Shown in pieces: positions 50,433 through 60,330 of a DNA stretch of 64,000 nucleotides. A model generated the notes under the pieces. That model was not told the origin of the DNA. It made no database searches and was given only the letters and a program-made list of their open reading frames with translations. Source of the stretch: Homalodisca vitripennis (taxonomy: Eukaryota > Arthropoda > Insecta > Hemiptera > Cicadellidae); the NCBI RefSeq assembly GCF_021130785.1, contig NC_060215.1:116274501-116338500 (forward strand). Reading direction: 5' to 3'. A program made the translations under genes and the position numbers. Each line of letters starts with the position of its first letter. The stretch's first letter is position 1.

Positions 50433-51106
50433 GGTGAGCGCTTGGACAGCCATCTAAGGAGTTAGAGGCTCACCAATATACGGATTTAAGGAGTAAATAT
50501 TTGAACTGCTTAAATCAAAATTACATGGCAGAATTACTCCAGCTTCAGACCTCAGAACTAACTGAAGTAATCCCTGAACCTCAGCATACCTCGTCCGTAT
50601 GAATGATTTATCTCCTGTGTAACTAATACAATCGAATTCGGAAAGTACAGGAATGTGGACGAGTATAAGGCATGGAAGAAAGCACCCTGAATTTATGTCT
50701 CAAGTTAAGTTGTAGGTTAACACAGTTATATGAAGAAAATGCTGTAACAGTAGTGTTAACTACTAAGTTAAGATTTTGCGACTATCTATAACCTGTAATT
50801 TCTAACCTCCTGATTCGAATTTCTCTCTTGAGCCTTTTAACCAAAGTTATGTGTAGTACTTTAAAATTTTCTTGAAGTTCTCAATTATTTTAAATCGTTA
50901 GCAACATAACCGGGAACGAGGCGAATAATTGAAAAATAAAACCCTTTCAGTATATATTTTTTATCCTGGACCAAAGTTTTCCCAGAATCCAAATTATTCC
51001 ATGCACTATTTCAAATCTTTTACTCTAAAAGTTACATATAAAAGTTATTTATATATGCCCAAAGGATCTTCACCTATTTATATTTCCCGTAACCTATCTA
51101 ATTCTC
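50433..51106. other. Non-coding DNA, nothing recognised
   Basis: The 61-codon frame 50929-51114 runs into SINE-like repeat C and has no independent support. Confidence 0.4.
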
Positions 51107-51300
51107 TAGCGTGACTCCAGCTTGGATGGGTGACCGTTCACCGATCCTGTGCTTGCAAGCGTTCGGAAGTAACCTTTAAGCCGTTGGTCCCCAAGTTAAG
51201 TGTTAGAGAGGGCTTCTTAGCCCTAACTTCACCTGGTAAAATAATACTTTATAAAATAATACTTTATCTTTACTTTACTTTTTTTTAATTCTTGAAAGTT
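51107..51300 (+). mobile_element. SINE-like repeat family C, copy 2
   Basis: It contains AGCTTGGATGGGTGACCG, close to the box C region of 5S rRNA genes. The body shared with 44055-44265 (TTCGGAAGTAACCTTTAAG, GAGAGGGCTTCTTAGCCCTA, ACCTGGTAAAATAATA) follows, then a duplicated AATACTTTAT tail and a T-rich end. Confidence 0.6.
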
Positions 51301-52245
51301 GTGAGTTTGACTAATTTGGACTTAAATATTTTTACATTTTTCAAGTAAATAAGGCAGTTATAAGAAATTATTTATTGAAAGAGTTTTCAGACTTTCATAT
51401 AGCTTGATCTACTAGCTTCATGCTTTCCTTAGTTGCTTTTAGGCCTTTGCAGGACTGATTTAATATTGAACGTGGGGTAAAGGCATTCTTTTAGAAACAA
51501 CAGGGAAAGAAAAAAATCTTTAAAAGTCTAACATGTGAGATATTTGACCTTTAATTTAAAGCAGCCGGTGTAAAATAATCAACGTGGTTCCTTATTTCGA
51601 TTTGAGTCGTTTATATAAAGGCCTAGGCTTTAGATCAATGTTTGCCATTTTGACGCAGAGAAAAAACAACGACTTTTCCAACCTACCTGTCGGAGAGGCT
51701 TCACTTAATGCTGTTAATGCCAGCTTCACTAGTTAATGCCAGCTAATCTACTTTGTTTCTAAGATTAACTTTTCGGGTATTTTTGTGGAATATACAGTTG
51801 TGTTTCATCACTTTTTACTCCAGTACCTTAAACTATGGTGTGAGTAGTAAATACAGTATAGTGATAAGAGTGTAGTACGAGATAACGTACTTTATTGGGG
51901 CAGGAAATCATAGCTGTCAGGAGGTTTGCAATTAAAAGACACATAAAACAGGGAACTATATGTTTTAAATTGTTTTTTTCAATATAATAGTCATATAAAC
52001 AATAAACACAAACATTACGTTAGTAACGAAATTATTTAGAACTTCATTATACTCTATTGGGACATATAAGTCAACATTTTCTAATTTTTCAGGAAACAAA
52101 AAAAAACGATTATCTTAAATGTATGTAATTTAAAACAATTAGTATTTTTTTTGGCTGATAATATATATGATTATGGTACAGTTTATTTAATTTAAAAAGA
52201 TAATTATGTTATATACAACCCGTAAACAAATTTAAAAAACACGAC
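51301..52245. other. AT-rich DNA, nothing recognised
   Basis: No supported feature was found. A small duplicated GTTAATGCCAGCT motif is present near 51710-51750. Confidence 0.4.
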
Positions 52246-52265
52246 TCATGCCCTTTGTGAAATCA
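52246..52265 (+). repeat. 20-bp direct repeat, left copy
   Basis: TCATGCCCTTTGTGAAATCA, identical to 55611-55630 and in the same orientation. The two lie on either side of the transposon composite. Confidence 0.8.
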
Positions 52266-53908
52266 GTTATGGAAATTAGCTATTAAAGAGGGATAAAACT
52301 GAAACTCATATTGTATTATGACAATTAATGTATTAAAAAATATTATATTCTAACGTTTTAAGGTCCAGTATTAGGTTAGATAATGACAAAATTAAAATGG
52401 CTTCAGTAGTAGGCTTACAAGTAAAACATCTAGCCTCATTCATCTCCAACACTTTCTTCTTGGTCAAGCCTGGATCTACGTTTTTCGGTTGGCCAAGTTG
52501 TTATGTCATTATAGAAATCAAGATATTCATGAGGTATGTAACTGATGGTCTTCTTAATATCTTCCATTTTTTCAGAAGGGATGGGTATTTTCCCATTGTA
52601 CTTTTGTGCTGGTCCGGGTATGTTTGTTGAATATCGGTCCTTTGCTAGAACAAAAGTTTGTTCTACAACATTATTGTCTATGAATGGACACGTTTTTACT
52701 GCACCTGGATGTTCATTTGAGTAGGTAAACATCATGTAAGGTGATGTATGAAAGGATACTTTTTGTTCCTTCGGTACTGCCCTGCCAAGTGTCTCATCAG
52801 AAATACATGTTTTCTTAAACAGTTCCTGGCACCAACTACTAAAGTTGAGAATATTTTCAGTTCTTACATTTTTAGGAGTAAACAATAAAGCAATTTCGGT
52901 AATAAGTCCAGAAATCTCACTGGAAACGTACAATCGGTCATATTTGTTCAATTTTCTTTTCAAAACTCCAAAATCCTGGTCACAGGGTAAAAAAGAATGA
53001 CCCCAAAGGGGAAAGAAATGAATAATTTTTTAGAAACGTTGGGTCATTACTAAACTTAAAAACATTCTAACTATTGTATTATTCTTATTTTGTCCGGAAC
53101 AACCATCACTGAAAACATACAAATCCTTGACAGAGTCCGGAAAATTTTCAATAAAATCTTTCAAGAAAGAAGAAACTAAACTTTCGTCTAGACTTTTTTT
53201 TGGCAATACCTTCATGATACTGGTATAATGTAGCTTTGTTGTTGGCTAGATTGTGGATACAAAAATTATTGAGGCCAAGTTGTCTCATGTAAAAAATATC
53301 TTGAACTGGAATTTTTGGGAAGGTATATAACTTGCATGAAGTCAAACGCAATAGCTAAAATGTCATTCGTGTTTTTTGACAATTCTGTAATTTCTTCCAA
53401 TTTCTTGTAAAACCTTTTGCTTCGCCTTTTGTGAACTATTAGTTCACCTGCCACTGCTCTTTTAACATTATCTTATAGATGAGGGCTTTTCAACTTGGTA
53501 CCCAATTCTTCACATTTACAGCATGTATCGATTTGTGGCCTACCGAATCTTAAAGTAAAAATTTCTTTGAAATACTTATTATAAAATTCATATTTCACTG
53601 ATAGGTCTGGGTATTTTTTGACAAAGAGTTCATGCGTGGCCTTTACAGATAGACGGGCATCTAAGTAAAAGCATAATTTGCCTGAATAATGAGTCTCTTT
53701 CTTCGGGAAAGACGCTATGAGATTTTATTTTCTCACAAACATCTGACGGAATAACATTTCCGGTGATTTATGGCCCCGTATATCACTTGGGATGTCTCCA
53801 GTTTTTAACAAATCACAAAGTCTTCTAACACGTTTTTCCGTTATTCCATGTAAACTTATATATGCCTTTTTACAAACTTCATGCTTTTTGGACCCTACCT
53901 TGACATGC

Positions 53909-54166
53909 TATTGGGAGTGCCGATGGCCGAGCGGTCTAAGACGTCGGACTTTGAGTCTGAGTTAGAGATAGCGCAGGTTCGAATCCTGTCTGTGACCCTT
54001 GCACTTTTTATCAGTACCATTGACCTTGTACTGTATCGACTCTCCCCCTTATTCTGTTTGATAAGATCCTCGCACAGGCCAGTGGCCCATGAGGACGGGC
54101 AGAATAAGGCTTAAAAGGGGATCGGCTTCTCCTTTTAAAAAAAAAAATAAATAAATAAATATATTG
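53909..54166. repeat. Short TATTG duplication flanking the nested SINE
   Basis: TATTG at 53909-53913 recurs at 54162-54166, just outside the SINE ends. Five bases is short, but it restores a continuous host gene sequence (minus strand TTTTCAATAGCATG) when one copy and the SINE are removed. Confidence 0.5.
53914..54161 (+). mobile_element. tRNA-derived SINE, copy 2 (nested in dead transposon)
   Basis: It begins GGAGTGCCGATGG, has an intact A box TGGCCGAGCGG (about 53924-53934) and a perfect B box GGTTCGAATCC (about 53975-53985), so the pol III promoter looks whole. The tRNA-like head is closest to a leucine/serine type by its TGGCCGAG segment. Its acceptor stem does not pair, so it is not a tRNA gene. 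The body includes CTTATTCTGTTTGATAA and CACAGGCCAGTGGCCCA, followed by an A-rich tail with TAAATAAATAAAT. A decayed reverse copy lies at 1413-1657. Confidence 0.85.
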
Positions 54167-54839
54167 AAAATTATAAGATCTATCTCTTGGCTCATCTTTT
54201 CGTGGTCTTCTGTCTTTCACATTCTGTAAAGTTAGAAGTCCTTGTAAATATATATCTTGCTCGTTCTTAGTTTTATAACAAGAAAACACCCGTAAAATAT
54301 CCATTTTGTCATTTTTAGTAAAGTGGTCAAAACATTTCTTTTTACAGCTGCAGTTTTCGCCAGTCATGCGGTCAGGTACAAGCCTACCTTTAGAATTAGT
54401 ATAACTCTTACCTTCTATTCTTGCTTTCTTTCTCACATTATGATAGTACAAATTGTCATTCAGACTAACACCTTTCTTTCTTCTATTTTGAGTTTCCAAA
54501 TCATTATTTAAAATATTGTTACCATTAGAATTCATCTTTGAGGTTATGGAACCTTCTAAAACCTCACTCAGAAAACTAGTAAATACGTAGTTTAAAAGTC
54601 ATAACGTTACATAAAAAAGAAATTAGCTTATTAAGTCACATATGCAACTTGATGTTTGATTTTACGATCTATTAAAACACTACAATTTTACTGATAATAA
54701 CACCAACAAACCCACAAACAAACACATCAACTTACTATACTTCAATAACCTAGGAAGCAGAGTGGGTTAAAGGGCGGCAATGATCAGCTGATCTAGTTGG
54801 CACTTGGCAGTACAGTTCGAGGACTTTAGCTGAGCCCGT

Positions 54840-55036
54840 GACCTGGAGTGTGTTGTGATGGGCGGGAGGGGTGGCGGGGTAGCGTTATGCGCTGCGTCCC
54901 GAAAACATTTCCTTTGACTCATGGTTAAAACCCTCCTTTCAGGAATCGTATTGGCCCAAATAACTCATCACACTCGCCACAATCAGTCAGTTTTGTGACA
55001 GTGCTGAGTGTAGCTTGTTCTTCGCTTTTACCGATA
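54840..55036 (+). promoter_or_regulatory. GC-rich leader of the DDE-transposase relic
   Basis: GGGCGGGAGGGGTGGCGGGG at about 54861-54880 is the most GC-rich stretch in the window. It precedes the ATG of the transposase relic by about 160 bases and probably was its promoter/5' UTR or part of the element's end. Confidence 0.35.
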
Positions 55037-55600
55037 ATGTCTGTTGAGTTAAAGTCAAAAGTCAAAAGCCTATTCATAGTCAGGCTCGCGAAATTGTGAG
55101 TAATGTTTATACATTTATGAAGGAAGAGGCAGACCATCAAACTGTTAAAATTCCGTTGTCAAAGGCTCGCCAAAGAACTGCTGCAGCAACTGAGTGTCAG
55201 AGCGAGTTGTGACTAAAATAAACAGTTAACTTAACAAGTTTAAGGTTAGTAACGTGTGTGAGGCAAGTTTTACTACACCAAAAAAACCGTCAACGACGTA
55301 GAATAGTTGACAATTTCCATGAACATCGAATACCGACTGCAAAACTTTTGAGGGAGGCGCTAAGGGACAAAATATATTTCCAGGGTTGTGAGAAAAGTTT
55401 TAGGTGGCTATTAAAGGACCTGTAATTTACTTGGAGAAGGACGGCAAACAATAGGAAATTATTAATTGAAAAGCCAGAAATCCGAGAGAAGAGGATAACA
55501 TACTTGAAAGCGTTGAAAAATTACAGGGAGCAAGGACGCCCCATAATTTATTTAGACGAATCTTATATATACTATCGTAGTTGAGTGCTGAAACAGCACG
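55037..55600 (+). pseudogene. DDE transposase relic, truncated after first aspartate
   Basis: From ATG at 55037 the pieces read MSVELKSK, then after a frameshift KPIHSQAREIVSNVYTFM, IPLSKARQRTAAAT (followed by a one-base deletion, since VSERVVTKI continues in another frame), and further on KSFRWLLKDL, a stop at 55423-55425, KPEIREKRITYLKALKNY and GRPIIYLDESYIYYR. This is the helix-turn-helix and beginning of the catalytic domain of a Tc1/mariner-superfamily-like insect transposase. The Asp at 55555-55557 would be the first catalytic residue. The reading ends at a stop at 55581 and nothing of the remaining domain is present. Confidence 0.72.
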
Positions 55601-55610
55601 AGTCACTGAT

Positions 55611-55630
55611 TCATGCCCTTTGTGAAATCA
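55611..55630 (+). repeat. 20-bp direct repeat, right copy
   Basis: TCATGCCCTTTGTGAAATCA, as at 52246-52265. Both copies are preceded by a CACGA(C/G)TCA word. Confidence 0.8.
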
Positions 55631-55795
55631 CCGAGTCAAATAAGAAACACAACTATCAAATGTCGAACCTAACCAATATCAAAGTGATATTGGTAATGAA
55701 ACAGTATAAATCTAATTCTAACTTAATATGTAAAGATAAAAGTAATATAACATAATTGAAATGACTATCAACATCCTTGAAATTTGAAACAATAA
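55631..55795. other. Short spacer, nothing recognised
   Basis: An inverted word pair (ACCAATATCAAAGTGATATTGGT) lies at about 55672-55694. There is no coding evidence. Confidence 0.4.
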
Positions 55796-56467
55796 ACACC
55801 TATCATATTCCCTTACACACTTGAAGATCAACCCCTCTCGCGTTCTCTGATGATAAAAGACATTGGAATCATGCTTTCTCCTAATTTAAACCCTCAAGAA
55901 CATATTAACTATATTTGTAAGAGAGCTAATTCTGCCCTATACTTCGTCATACGGAACAGCCGCAGCATGTTCTCTATTCATGCTCTACGGATCCTTTACA
56001 TCCATCTGGTGAGACCCTTACTGGAATATTCTTCACCTGTTTGGAGCCCTTACTTGATTGGACAGATTGATGGACTTGAGAACGTTCAAACCCGTTTCGT
56101 CCGTTTTGTTGGTGTGCTGCTAGGCTTCGACTACCGCACTGCTCCAATTCATGATCTGCAACTTCAGTTGAACTTGATGCTACTTCACACAAGACGAATA
56201 ATCAATGACCTACTGTTCCTGAGGAAGCTGATTAACTCGAACACTGATGCCCCAGATCTACTTGTCAAGCTGGACTTCCGCACTTCTCGACACCTGCGCC
56301 ACACCCATCTTTTCGCTAGACGTCAGTATTCGACCCAGTACTTGTTCCACAGCACTTTTCCTCGCCTCCAGCTGCTGGCCAACAGCATGCCGGACGATAT
56401 TGATCTGTTTTGTACAGGTGAGGAGGCCTTCAAAAAGAAGTTGTTGGACTGGAAGGCACTGCATTGA
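55796..56467 (+). CDS. Non-LTR retrotransposon, C-terminal RT fragment, family 2
   Basis: The frame is open from 55796, after a TAA, to the TGA at 56465, 223 codons; the first ATG is at 55850 (205 residues). It contains IGIMLSPNLNPQEHINYICK, SRSMFSIHALRILYIHLVRP, LLEYSSPVWSPYLIGQIDGL and NVQTRFVRFVG, the thumb and post-RT part of a Jockey/CR1-type LINE protein. The catalytic palm is absent because the copy is 5'-truncated, the usual outcome of incomplete target-primed reverse transcription. The retained part has no stops or frameshifts, so it is much younger than the other RT relics here. It cannot transpose itself. Confidence 0.85.
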   Translation, partial: TPIIFPYTLEDQPLSRSLMIKDIGIMLSPNLNPQEHINYICKRANSALYFVIRNSRSMFSIHALRILYIHLVRPLLEYSSPVWSPYLIGQIDGLENVQTRFVRFVGVLLGFDYRTAPIHDLQLQLNLMLLHTRRIINDLLFLRKLINSNTDAPDLLVKLDFRTSRHLRHTHLFARRQYSTQYLFHSTFPRLQLLANSMPDDIDLFCTGEEAFKKKLLDWKALH

Positions 56468-57012
56468 ATCTGTATTCGGCAATCAAAACTGTAGTTATTA
56501 GTATAAAATATGGCGCATGTTCATTAGTTTTTTCCTAATTCTATTTACTTAACATGATCCTCAATATTTATTATAAATTATTGTTATTTATTATTGTTAT
56601 TTATTTGTTATCGTTGTTAAAATTTATTACGAATTCTATAGATTCTATTTTGTTACTCTAATACTGTTAATATTTATTACAATTATGTAGATTTTATTTA
56701 CCTTTACTAGTATAGTTATATTTATTGTAAATCATATAGCTTTATTTATTGTTATTGTTGCATAGTGTTAGCTGTATTGTTCCCTGCATGTTTTAATAAT
56801 TAGTTTTAAAGTCCAGTTGCATGTTTGGCTTGTCCCTTCTCATACCTTAAGTTTTTTTTTATTTTTTATTAAGTTTTAAATTCCGTTGCATGTTTGGCTT
56901 GGACCTTTGTGTGTATAAGTATTAGTCATCTTGAGAAACTTTGTAAAACTGTAACACGTTGTAAATTGGTCTTTTGACCGTTGGAAGTTAAATAAATAAA
57001 AAGAATAATTAA
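56468..57012 (+). mobile_element. 3' UTR and tail of the family 2 non-LTR element
   Basis: An AT-rich 3' UTR with repeated TTTATTGTTATT and TTGCATGTTTGGCTTG words ends in TTGTAAATTGGTCTTTTGAC and a TAAATAAATAAA tail, a typical LINE 3' end. A TTTTTTTTATTTTTTATT run lies at about 56852. Confidence 0.7.
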
Positions 57013-58239
57013 ACACGCTTAAGTGACAACAAGGCGTTGGAATGGAGGAGTTTAGTTGTTTTTATATCGACATAACTTCTTATATTATTTAATAGATATA
57101 ACAATGACAAGGTGGAAAAGTATAAAATACATTATTAAACTCAACGAAGAGGAAATTTAAGATGTGGCTCTGTGAAAAGTAAAAGAGAAATAATGTAATC
57201 ACATAGGTCTAATCTCTATTTCTCCCATATCCAATTAAAAAAAAATAAAATCACATGAGTACTTTTTTCTTTTTCTGAGGTTTCCAGTTAAACATATTTA
57301 GTGATTCCGTGTAAGATTGTAGGCCTATATGTATTTTCGTGATAATTTGTATTTCAAAAGCGAAAAGGGGGTTTTGCGTTATTTCAATAATTGTAATAAA
57401 CTGTATAATACAAATTCCAGATTAGACAAAAAAAATATAAACTAGGTTTAATACATTATAATAACTAAGTGTAACAACATAGATAAATTCAATCTTTCTA
57501 AAGCATTAAATGAATTAAAGTTAATAGAATTTCCTATGATAAAGCCATTTGGAATATATTGTTAAGATAATAAAGGTTTTTCTGACATTGGCTATCGTTT
57601 AGTAATGTTAAAAAATCAGTAAAAATACGTTTCGAGATCTACAATTTCATTTCTTCCTAGATTTTTGGTAATTAAACGAGAATATAACTACAAATTAGGT
57701 TAAAGTGAACAAATTATACAACACCATTGTGACACGCATAGGTCAGGAACCACAACAAACATTTTGAATGCAAACTCCATGCATAACAACTCTTAAACAT
57801 ATATTTAATACAAAACAAACTAGTGATTATTAAAACCGGTTCAAAAAATACAGGCCATTTATATATCTGTTCTGAACGACCTAAACGGGCATTGCCTTTT
57901 TACTGGTTCTTTATTATCGATGAACGTTTAAAAACCTTACTATTATTCTGCACTGATTTATTTGAACTGTGTTCTGTTTGATTCTTCAGATTTACTTATT
58001 TAGTTTTATTTTTTATTATTGGCAACACAAAGCTGCCTAGTTTCAACAGTTTCATTTGACGGTTGGTTGTCGATTTTTAGGATAGTTATCCACCTAAGGA
58101 AGATATCTCTGATCGTAAATTGCGGAGCTTAGTTTAACTGTATTTTGCATCATTACCATTGATTACAATATTCCTGTTACCTTCACAGGCCATTCATCGT
58201 AAAAACTAAATTTAACAAAAAAAACTTAATTGTAGAATA
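57013..58239. other. AT-rich DNA, nothing recognised
   Basis: No supported features were seen. Confidence 0.4.
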
Positions 58240-58850
58240 ATAACTATCCCTAAGCTTTTCCTCTTTCTAGAGAGCACCATTGTTTTTTAATGGGATATAA
58301 TTTGCTAAACCAATTATTATAACTCATATATCTCTTAATCACATCACTTAAAAATATATAAAGCAGACGAGGACTCCAATGTGACCCCAGTGGCACACCA
58401 GAAGTGACTATATAATTAGATATAAAATATTGCAGCAGTTCTTGAGAATGATTAAGGGGATTTGGTCAGGTCCAGCATATCTCCTTGAGCTAAGAAGTGA
58501 TGTCACTTTCAGTTATATCATTGATAACAAGAGTACTAAATTGCTGCTATATACAGGGGTCATTAACTTGACCATTTAAAGAAGATAAGGTAAAAGTTGC
58601 TTCTGCTATCTAACTGTTCCCTCTACATACTTCACTTCTGTTTGACATAAGTACACCGTTATTATTGTTTCTTGGTATTTTTCAAAACTTTCCAGAATTT
58701 ACTAGATTATTCTTAGCACTTTTTTTGTATTATTATTGATATATTCATCATGCTTCGATTTTACTTATCAATTAATCTGCATCTCAATATTTAAAGTGTT
58801 TTAAATTTAGTTCATTATTACTATTAAATCTCAATATTACTAATAAATCG
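58240..58850 (-). pseudogene. Non-LTR reverse-transcriptase relic with internal deletion, family 3
   Basis: On the minus strand the pieces read KSAKNNLV, KIPRNNNNGVLMSNRSEVC (the linker before RT), then AGPDQIPLIILKNCC, corresponding to the GPDGIP block of RT, and shortly after SGVPLGSHWSPRLLYIFLSD, corresponding to SGVPQGSHLGPLLF. In intact RT these two blocks are separated by more than a hundred residues; here only about a dozen lie between, so the catalytic centre was deleted. There are several stops and shifts, and the copy is dead. Confidence 0.72.
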
Positions 58851-58919
58851 ACACTATTCTCTAATTTTCCTATTTCCATAAAGTTTCTTTCAGTTTTATG
58901 CCTCTATTAACTCAACGCA

Positions 58920-59345
58920 TAACTCCAGGAGGGTTCATTTCTCGATGGTTTATACCTTCCAGTTGAATCTTTACTGGATACCGTAAAAACGGATATGTCA
59001 GTTATATTTGGACAACCCTATGGATGTCTAGGAGCGACACGTCACTAACCGCAAATGTTGAGATATTGGGTTGGAAACTCGGAACGGTAAGACACTCCTG
59101 CTGCGGAAGATGACTGTTAGAGTGAGTATGAGTTTAGATATGAGGAAGTGCTGTTCCTGCCCGCTTTACCTGATTAGGCTGGAGCAGAGCTTCTACCAAG
59201 GTGACAAGACTCAGATATAACACGCTATAACCCTCCTCATAGGATCTCGACAGGAGAAGACCCAACCACGCAACCTCCAACTTTACCCATCCTGAATATC
59301 CTGTCACTCCGGAACCAATCGCAAAGGTCCTTTTAAGAGCAAGTG
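58920..59345. repeat. Dispersed repeat family B, copy 2
   Basis: See 38880-39295 for the shared blocks. The two copies share the ends but differ greatly in the middle, so they are old. Confidence 0.6.
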
Positions 59346-59734
59346 TAATGCCCTGATGTCATTGTACTGATGTTGCGTATAGTTAAGACCACGTGCCAAA
59401 ATATATAATTAACACCAAAGCTGTATTATAATTTTACTCATTTAGCAAGGACTCACTACAATGAAAGCCAGCCTTAACTCCTGCAAATTGAAAGAACAAA
59501 AACTCAGGAACAAATAATTCATGGAAATGTTTAAACAAAACTTAACATTAGACTTAATTTGCTCAATAAACCCAAAACTACTATGCAACTTTAACTTTAT
59601 GTTATATTCTAAATAAACTACTCATATTGATATTACGCGGCCCTTACCCTCAAGAACTTTAGCCTAAAATACTTTGAATCAGAATATGTTTATTTCGGTA
59701 GTAATAAAATGAAATAAGTCACATACGAAAATAA
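59346..59734. other. AT-rich DNA, nothing recognised
   Basis: No supported features were seen. Confidence 0.4.
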
Positions 59735-60330
59735 TAACAATCAAATAAGATCGCTTTCCAGCAAAATGAGTTTAACTATTTTTTAGTAAATGTTTTGAGC
59801 TGGATAGGTTTTTCAGGTGCCGAGGCAGCGCGTTAGTGCATTTCCTTTTCAGTGTCAATCTATGGATGGGATAGATCATGTTACCCTTGTGGCGGGCATT
59901 GTATTGAAGGTTAATGGTATTTTCTGCAGAAATGGGGTTTATTTAAACAAAGTTAAAACCTCATGTACATACTAGGAAGAGTGAGGAGAGATTCAGTTGC
60001 TGAAAAAGTGCCTTGAGCACGATAATCAGATCCTGACATAATGCGAACAATTCTCTTTTGGAGTCTAATTACTCCGAAAATTTCACAAGATTAATCCCAG
60101 AAACCAATATAATTTATAACCTACTGTACACATAAGAATAGTATATTTTAAAGATGGTTGCTTTACCAACTATAGGCATTAACAATCGAAAAGCTAAAGT
60201 AATTGCAGGCAGCTTTGTACATAGGGTATCAATATTTTTAGAACAATTGAGTTTATCAACCAAACCAACAGCAAGACGAGGAGCAACCTTTGTTGAGCTG
60301 ATTTCATTGTTATTATTTTGCTGTGTATAA
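59735..60330 (-). pseudogene. Non-LTR reverse-transcriptase relic, C-terminal part, family 3-like
   Basis: Read on the minus strand: LVDKLNCSKNIDTLCTKLPA and FRLLMPIVGKATIFKIYYSY (thumb), RLQKRIVRIMSGSDYRAQG, ESLLTLPSMYM, then in another frame LQYNARHKGNMIYPIHRLTL and CTNALPRHLKNLSSSKHLL (C-terminal tail). The block order matches the end of LINE-type proteins. Stops and frameshifts occur throughout. It lies upstream (on its own strand) of the 58240-58850 relic, which is N-terminal, so the two are separate insertions or a rearranged one. Confidence 0.75.

Larger units (their letters stand above)
52436..54535 (-). pseudogene. Dead transposon-type gene ('DGCSGQNKN' family)
   Basis: Read on the minus strand this is one gene broken into pieces. 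The N-terminal part (54535 downward) has GKSYTNSKGRLVPDR and a cysteine cluster CSCKKKCFDHF. A middle part has FGRPQIDTCCKCEELG (about 53550-53500). Then come FSDGCSGQNKNNTIVRMF (about 53120-53065) and, after a stop, GHSFLPCDQDFGVLKRK (about 53000-52945), with a long intact C-terminal stretch to 52436. This order is that of an uncharacterised multicopy insect family (DUF7869-like, as I recall) thought to be transposon-derived; the SDGCSGQNKN aspartate may be catalytic. Stops at 53473-53475 and 53030-53032, a frameshift near 53300 and a SINE insertion at 53914 make it non-functional. Confidence 0.82.

Noticed and set aside
53914..53996. Functional tRNA-Leu/Ser/Gln gene
   Set aside because: The A and B boxes are good, but the 7-bp acceptor arms do not pair and the sequence continues into a SINE body shared with 1413-1657.
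55974..56501. Three extra frames over the family 2 LINE
   Set aside because: They are alternative-frame and antisense shadows of the intact RT fragment.
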